Source: an uncultured Flavobacteriaceae bacterium
GTDB lineage: Bacteria > Bacteroidota > Bacteroidia > Flavobacteriales > Flavobacteriaceae
NCBI GenBank assembly: GCA_947489085.1
Contig: CANLCJ010000009.1
Location: 41,573 to 105,572, forward strand
DNA: 64,000 bases
Direction: 5' to 3'
The position numbers and the translations under genes are program-made. Position 1 is the stretch's first letter. The number at the start of each line of letters is the position of its first letter. Shown piece by piece: positions 62,470 to 64,000 of the stretch. The notes under the pieces were generated by a model. It was not told where the DNA came from. It saw only the letters and a list, made by a program, of their open reading frames with translations, and made no database searches.

Positions 62470-63204
62470 ATGTACAAGATTAAGATTATAATACTGAAAT
62501 ATTTGATTCTTGTTTTTTTTCCTATTGAAATCATCTCTCAAAATATAAATGGTAAGGTTTATGACGACTCATCAGCTATAAATGGAGTTAAGGTTTACAA
62601 TGTCTCCAATCATATAAGCGTTTACAGTGATATCGAAGGTGATTTTATCATTGAAGCTAAGGTAAACGATACTTTACTTTTTGAATCACTATTTTACGAA
62701 TCTAAAGAGATTGTATTAAAACCTTTTCATTTCGAAGATACAGCTATATTTGAATTAAATCTAGCTGTTAATCAACTTAATGAAGTAATTTTAACTAATG
62801 AAAAAGAAAACAGATTCAGTGTTAACAAGCATAATAATCAGACTACATATCAAATTTCGCAGGATATAAAGAATAACCCTCATCTATATAAACCAAAAGA
62901 ATCCTATTCAGGAGGTAACCTGTTAGGGGTACTAGGGGTGTTTTATAAATTGTTAAAGAAAAAACATAAAGCTAAACCAAAAAAGATTGTTTTTATCGAT
63001 CGTAAGGATTTAGAGAAAATCATTTCTAATGACGATTTTTTGAATTATGAGCTATTAAACGAACAATTAAAGATTAGAAAAGAGCATACGTACTTGTTTT
63101 TGGATTATTGTGAAGGAAAGAAATTACATGAGTCTTTACTAGAAAAAAGTAACAGAATAATTCTCTTAGATTCTTTAGTGAAGTTTAGTAAGGATTTCTA
63201 TTAA
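62470..63204 (+). CDS. Carboxypeptidase-regulatory-like domain protein
   Basis: The 244-residue protein has a signal peptide (YLILVFFPIEIISQ) and an N-terminal beta-sandwich of the CarboxypepD_reg-like type (residues 24-100: INGKVYDDSSAINGVKVYNV, SVYSDIEGDFIIEAKVNDTL, LLFESLFYESKEI). The rest is helical and Lys-rich with KLLKKKHKAKPKKIVFIDRK. The C-terminal region does not contain a TonB-dependent barrel, so it is a short stand-alone form seen in flavobacterial genomes. Its role is unknown. Confidence 0.78.
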   Translation: MYKIKIIILKYLILVFFPIEIISQNINGKVYDDSSAINGVKVYNVSNHISVYSDIEGDFIIEAKVNDTLLFESLFYESKEIVLKPFHFEDTAIFELNLAVNQLNEVILTNEKENRFSVNKHNNQTTYQISQDIKNNPHLYKPKESYSGGNLLGVLGVFYKLLKKKHKAKPKKIVFIDRKDLEKIISNDDFLNYELLNEQLKIRKEHTYLFLDYCEGKKLHESLLEKSNRIILLDSLVKFSKDFY

Positions 63205-63353
63205 TAATGAATAAAGGGGATATTATATTTACCCAATGTAGAGTGTCTCAGTATTTGGATTTTCTGTAGTGCTATACATGGTTTTAGGGTTATTTATTTG
63301 TTTTTCGCAAGGCGCAAGCCAGCTAGGCGCTTTTACCTTTAGTAGCCCCGTTC

Positions 63354-63524
63354 TTATATGTGTGCTATTTGACCCGATTCCCTCTTCCCCAAAGAAATAG
63401 CAAGCCGTTTTTCAGGTTTTAAGTCATAAAGATCTTTTATAAATTCTTTTATAAAAACGTCGTTTTGTGATGTAATTATATTAGAAGCAACTAAACAAAA
63501 TAAGAGGATTAATTTAGCGTTCAT
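63354..63524 (-). pseudogene. Short exported frame, probably truncated
   Basis: From ATG 63524 a frame encodes 56 residues: a signal peptide MNAKLILLFCLVASNIITSQ, then NDVFIKEFIKDLYDLKPEKR and a short tail ending GQIAHI. It looks like the beginning of a secreted protein that breaks off early. It lies 44 bp after another gene fragment on the same strand. It could be an intact small secreted protein, but the length and surroundings favour decay. Confidence 0.4.
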
Positions 63525-63568
63525 TGTTTTTAGTTTTTAACATTTAAAGCGTGCAGCATTCCCGTAAA

Positions 63569-63778
63569 TTAGCTTATTTCAAATACGTCTGTTTTTACAA
63601 AAAACCATTTTCCGTTTTGCTTTTTAGCTGATGAAAACACACTAAAACCACTTAGTTTTCCTCGCGAAACACTAATAATTAATTGGCATTCACTGCCTTT
63701 TTTGTTAAAAACAATTTTAGACATATAAATTTTAACATCAGTACCTTCCCAACTTTTAGAAGAAGAACTAATACCAAT
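63569..63778 (-). pseudogene. 3' fragment of a gene cut by the IS630 element
   Basis: Directly after the transposase stop, and in the same frame, 69 codons stay open: SKSWEGTDVKIYMSKIVFNK, GSECQLIISVSRGKLSGFSV, AKKQNGKWFFVKTDVFEIS, then TAA. The composition is protein-like and beta-rich, unlike the transposase. It is best explained as the end of a host gene whose first part lies past the IS element, outside the window. Family unknown. Confidence 0.5.
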
Positions 63779-64000
63779 TTAAATATTAAATGTCGTATTA
63801 AAACTATTCAAATAGTGTTTATTACTCACAATAGATTTTACAGTTTCTTTATCCATGGTGTTAACCATCTGATAGAGCCATTTTTTAAGTTTATCTAAAT
63901 TTTCAAAGCATTGATTTTTAAATCTTTGTTTGATGTATGCCCAAACTTGTTCGCAAGGGTTTAATTCTGGAGTATATGGAGGAATGTTTATTAAGAAAAT
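63779..64000 (-). mobile_element. IS630-family transposase, C-terminal part
   Basis: The last 222 bp encode, on the minus strand, 74 residues beginning IFLINIPPYTPELNPCEQVW and AYIKQRFKNQCFENLDKLKK, then ending NSFNTTFNI and a stop. The PPYTPELNPCEQVWAYIK block is the hallmark of the DDE domain end of IS630/Tc1-mariner-type transposases, with the last catalytic acidic residue in the E of PCEQVW. The N-terminal part lies outside the window. Whether the element is intact cannot be seen. Confidence 0.85.

Noticed and set aside
63683..63898. Plus-strand frame of 71 codons
   Set aside because: Antisense to the IS630 transposase end and the host-gene fragment.
1..64000. tRNA, rRNA and CRISPR arrays
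   Set aside because: No T-loop-like motif in a foldable context, no rRNA-like sequence and no regularly spaced repeats were found by eye; a tRNAscan or CRISPR search would settle this.

Overview
The window is a chromosomal segment from a bacterium of the Bacteroidota, most likely a marine member of Flavobacteriaceae. The evidence is low GC, Bacteroidota-type promoters (perfect TAnnTTTG -7 boxes a short way upstream of many starts), an almost complete lack of Shine-Dalgarno sites, lipoproteins with acidic residues after the lipobox Cys, and family-typical neighbours (bacterial alpha-2-macroglobulin, DUF1800/DUF1501 pair, HemC-HemD fusion, type III PKS cluster).

Layout. 0-6.4 kb: envelope proteins (partial alpha-2-macroglobulin, CAP-domain lipoprotein, tandem-OmpA protein, coiled-coil/HhH-like protein, DUF1800 and DUF1501). 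6.4-8.8 kb: enoyl-CoA hydratase and an NtrY-like sensor kinase. 8.9-22.7 kb: a heme biosynthesis region with hemJ-hemH on the minus strand and, divergent from an AraC-family regulator, hemA, hemC-hemD fusion, hemE, a TrkH/KtrB potassium channel, two membrane proteins, hemF, a YchJ-like protein and hemB. Of the C5 pathway only gltX and hemL are missing. 22.7-39 kb: housekeeping and envelope genes (DM13 lipoprotein plus outer-membrane protein, CNNM/CBS protein, ogt, serine hydrolase, 3'-5' exonuclease, SbtA-like transporter divergent from a LysR regulator, cvpA, pheS, mscL, asd, prolyl oligopeptidase). 39-41.5 kb: a small accessory patch with two unknown genes and two kinds of intergenic repeat. 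41.6-51.7 kb: an ABC ATPase, then a tight ten-gene minus-strand operon (YceI, flavoprotein, methyltransferase, type III PKS, FabI/FabL-like reductase, FabZ-like dehydratase, beta-ketoacyl synthase, ACP, phosphopantetheinyl transferase, RND/MMPL exporter). 51.7-58.5 kb: GreA/B-like factor, decayed genes, recA, a sigma factor with a broken anti-sigma partner, plsC-like gene, trpS. 58.5-64 kb: gene-poor accessory DNA with a tandem pair of paralogous lipoproteins, a carboxypeptidase-regulatory-like protein, gene fragments and the 3' end of an IS630-family transposase.

How the parts work together. The heme genes supply protoheme from glutamyl-tRNA, with HemJ doing the protoporphyrinogen oxidation. 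The PKS operon appears to be a self-contained line: ACP, its activating transferase and chain-elongation enzymes make or edit an acyl starter, the type III PKS condenses it to a phenolic or pyrone lipid, the methyltransferase and flavoprotein tailor it (compare the srsABC operon of Streptomyces griseus), and YceI and the exporter move the hydrophobic product through the envelope.

Most interesting for a second look: the ten-gene phenolic-lipid operon; the tandem lipoproteins whose promoters and a spaced ACAGGAT direct repeat were duplicated with them; three candidate dispersed non-coding repeat families (two with two copies in this window); and several genes caught in decay.
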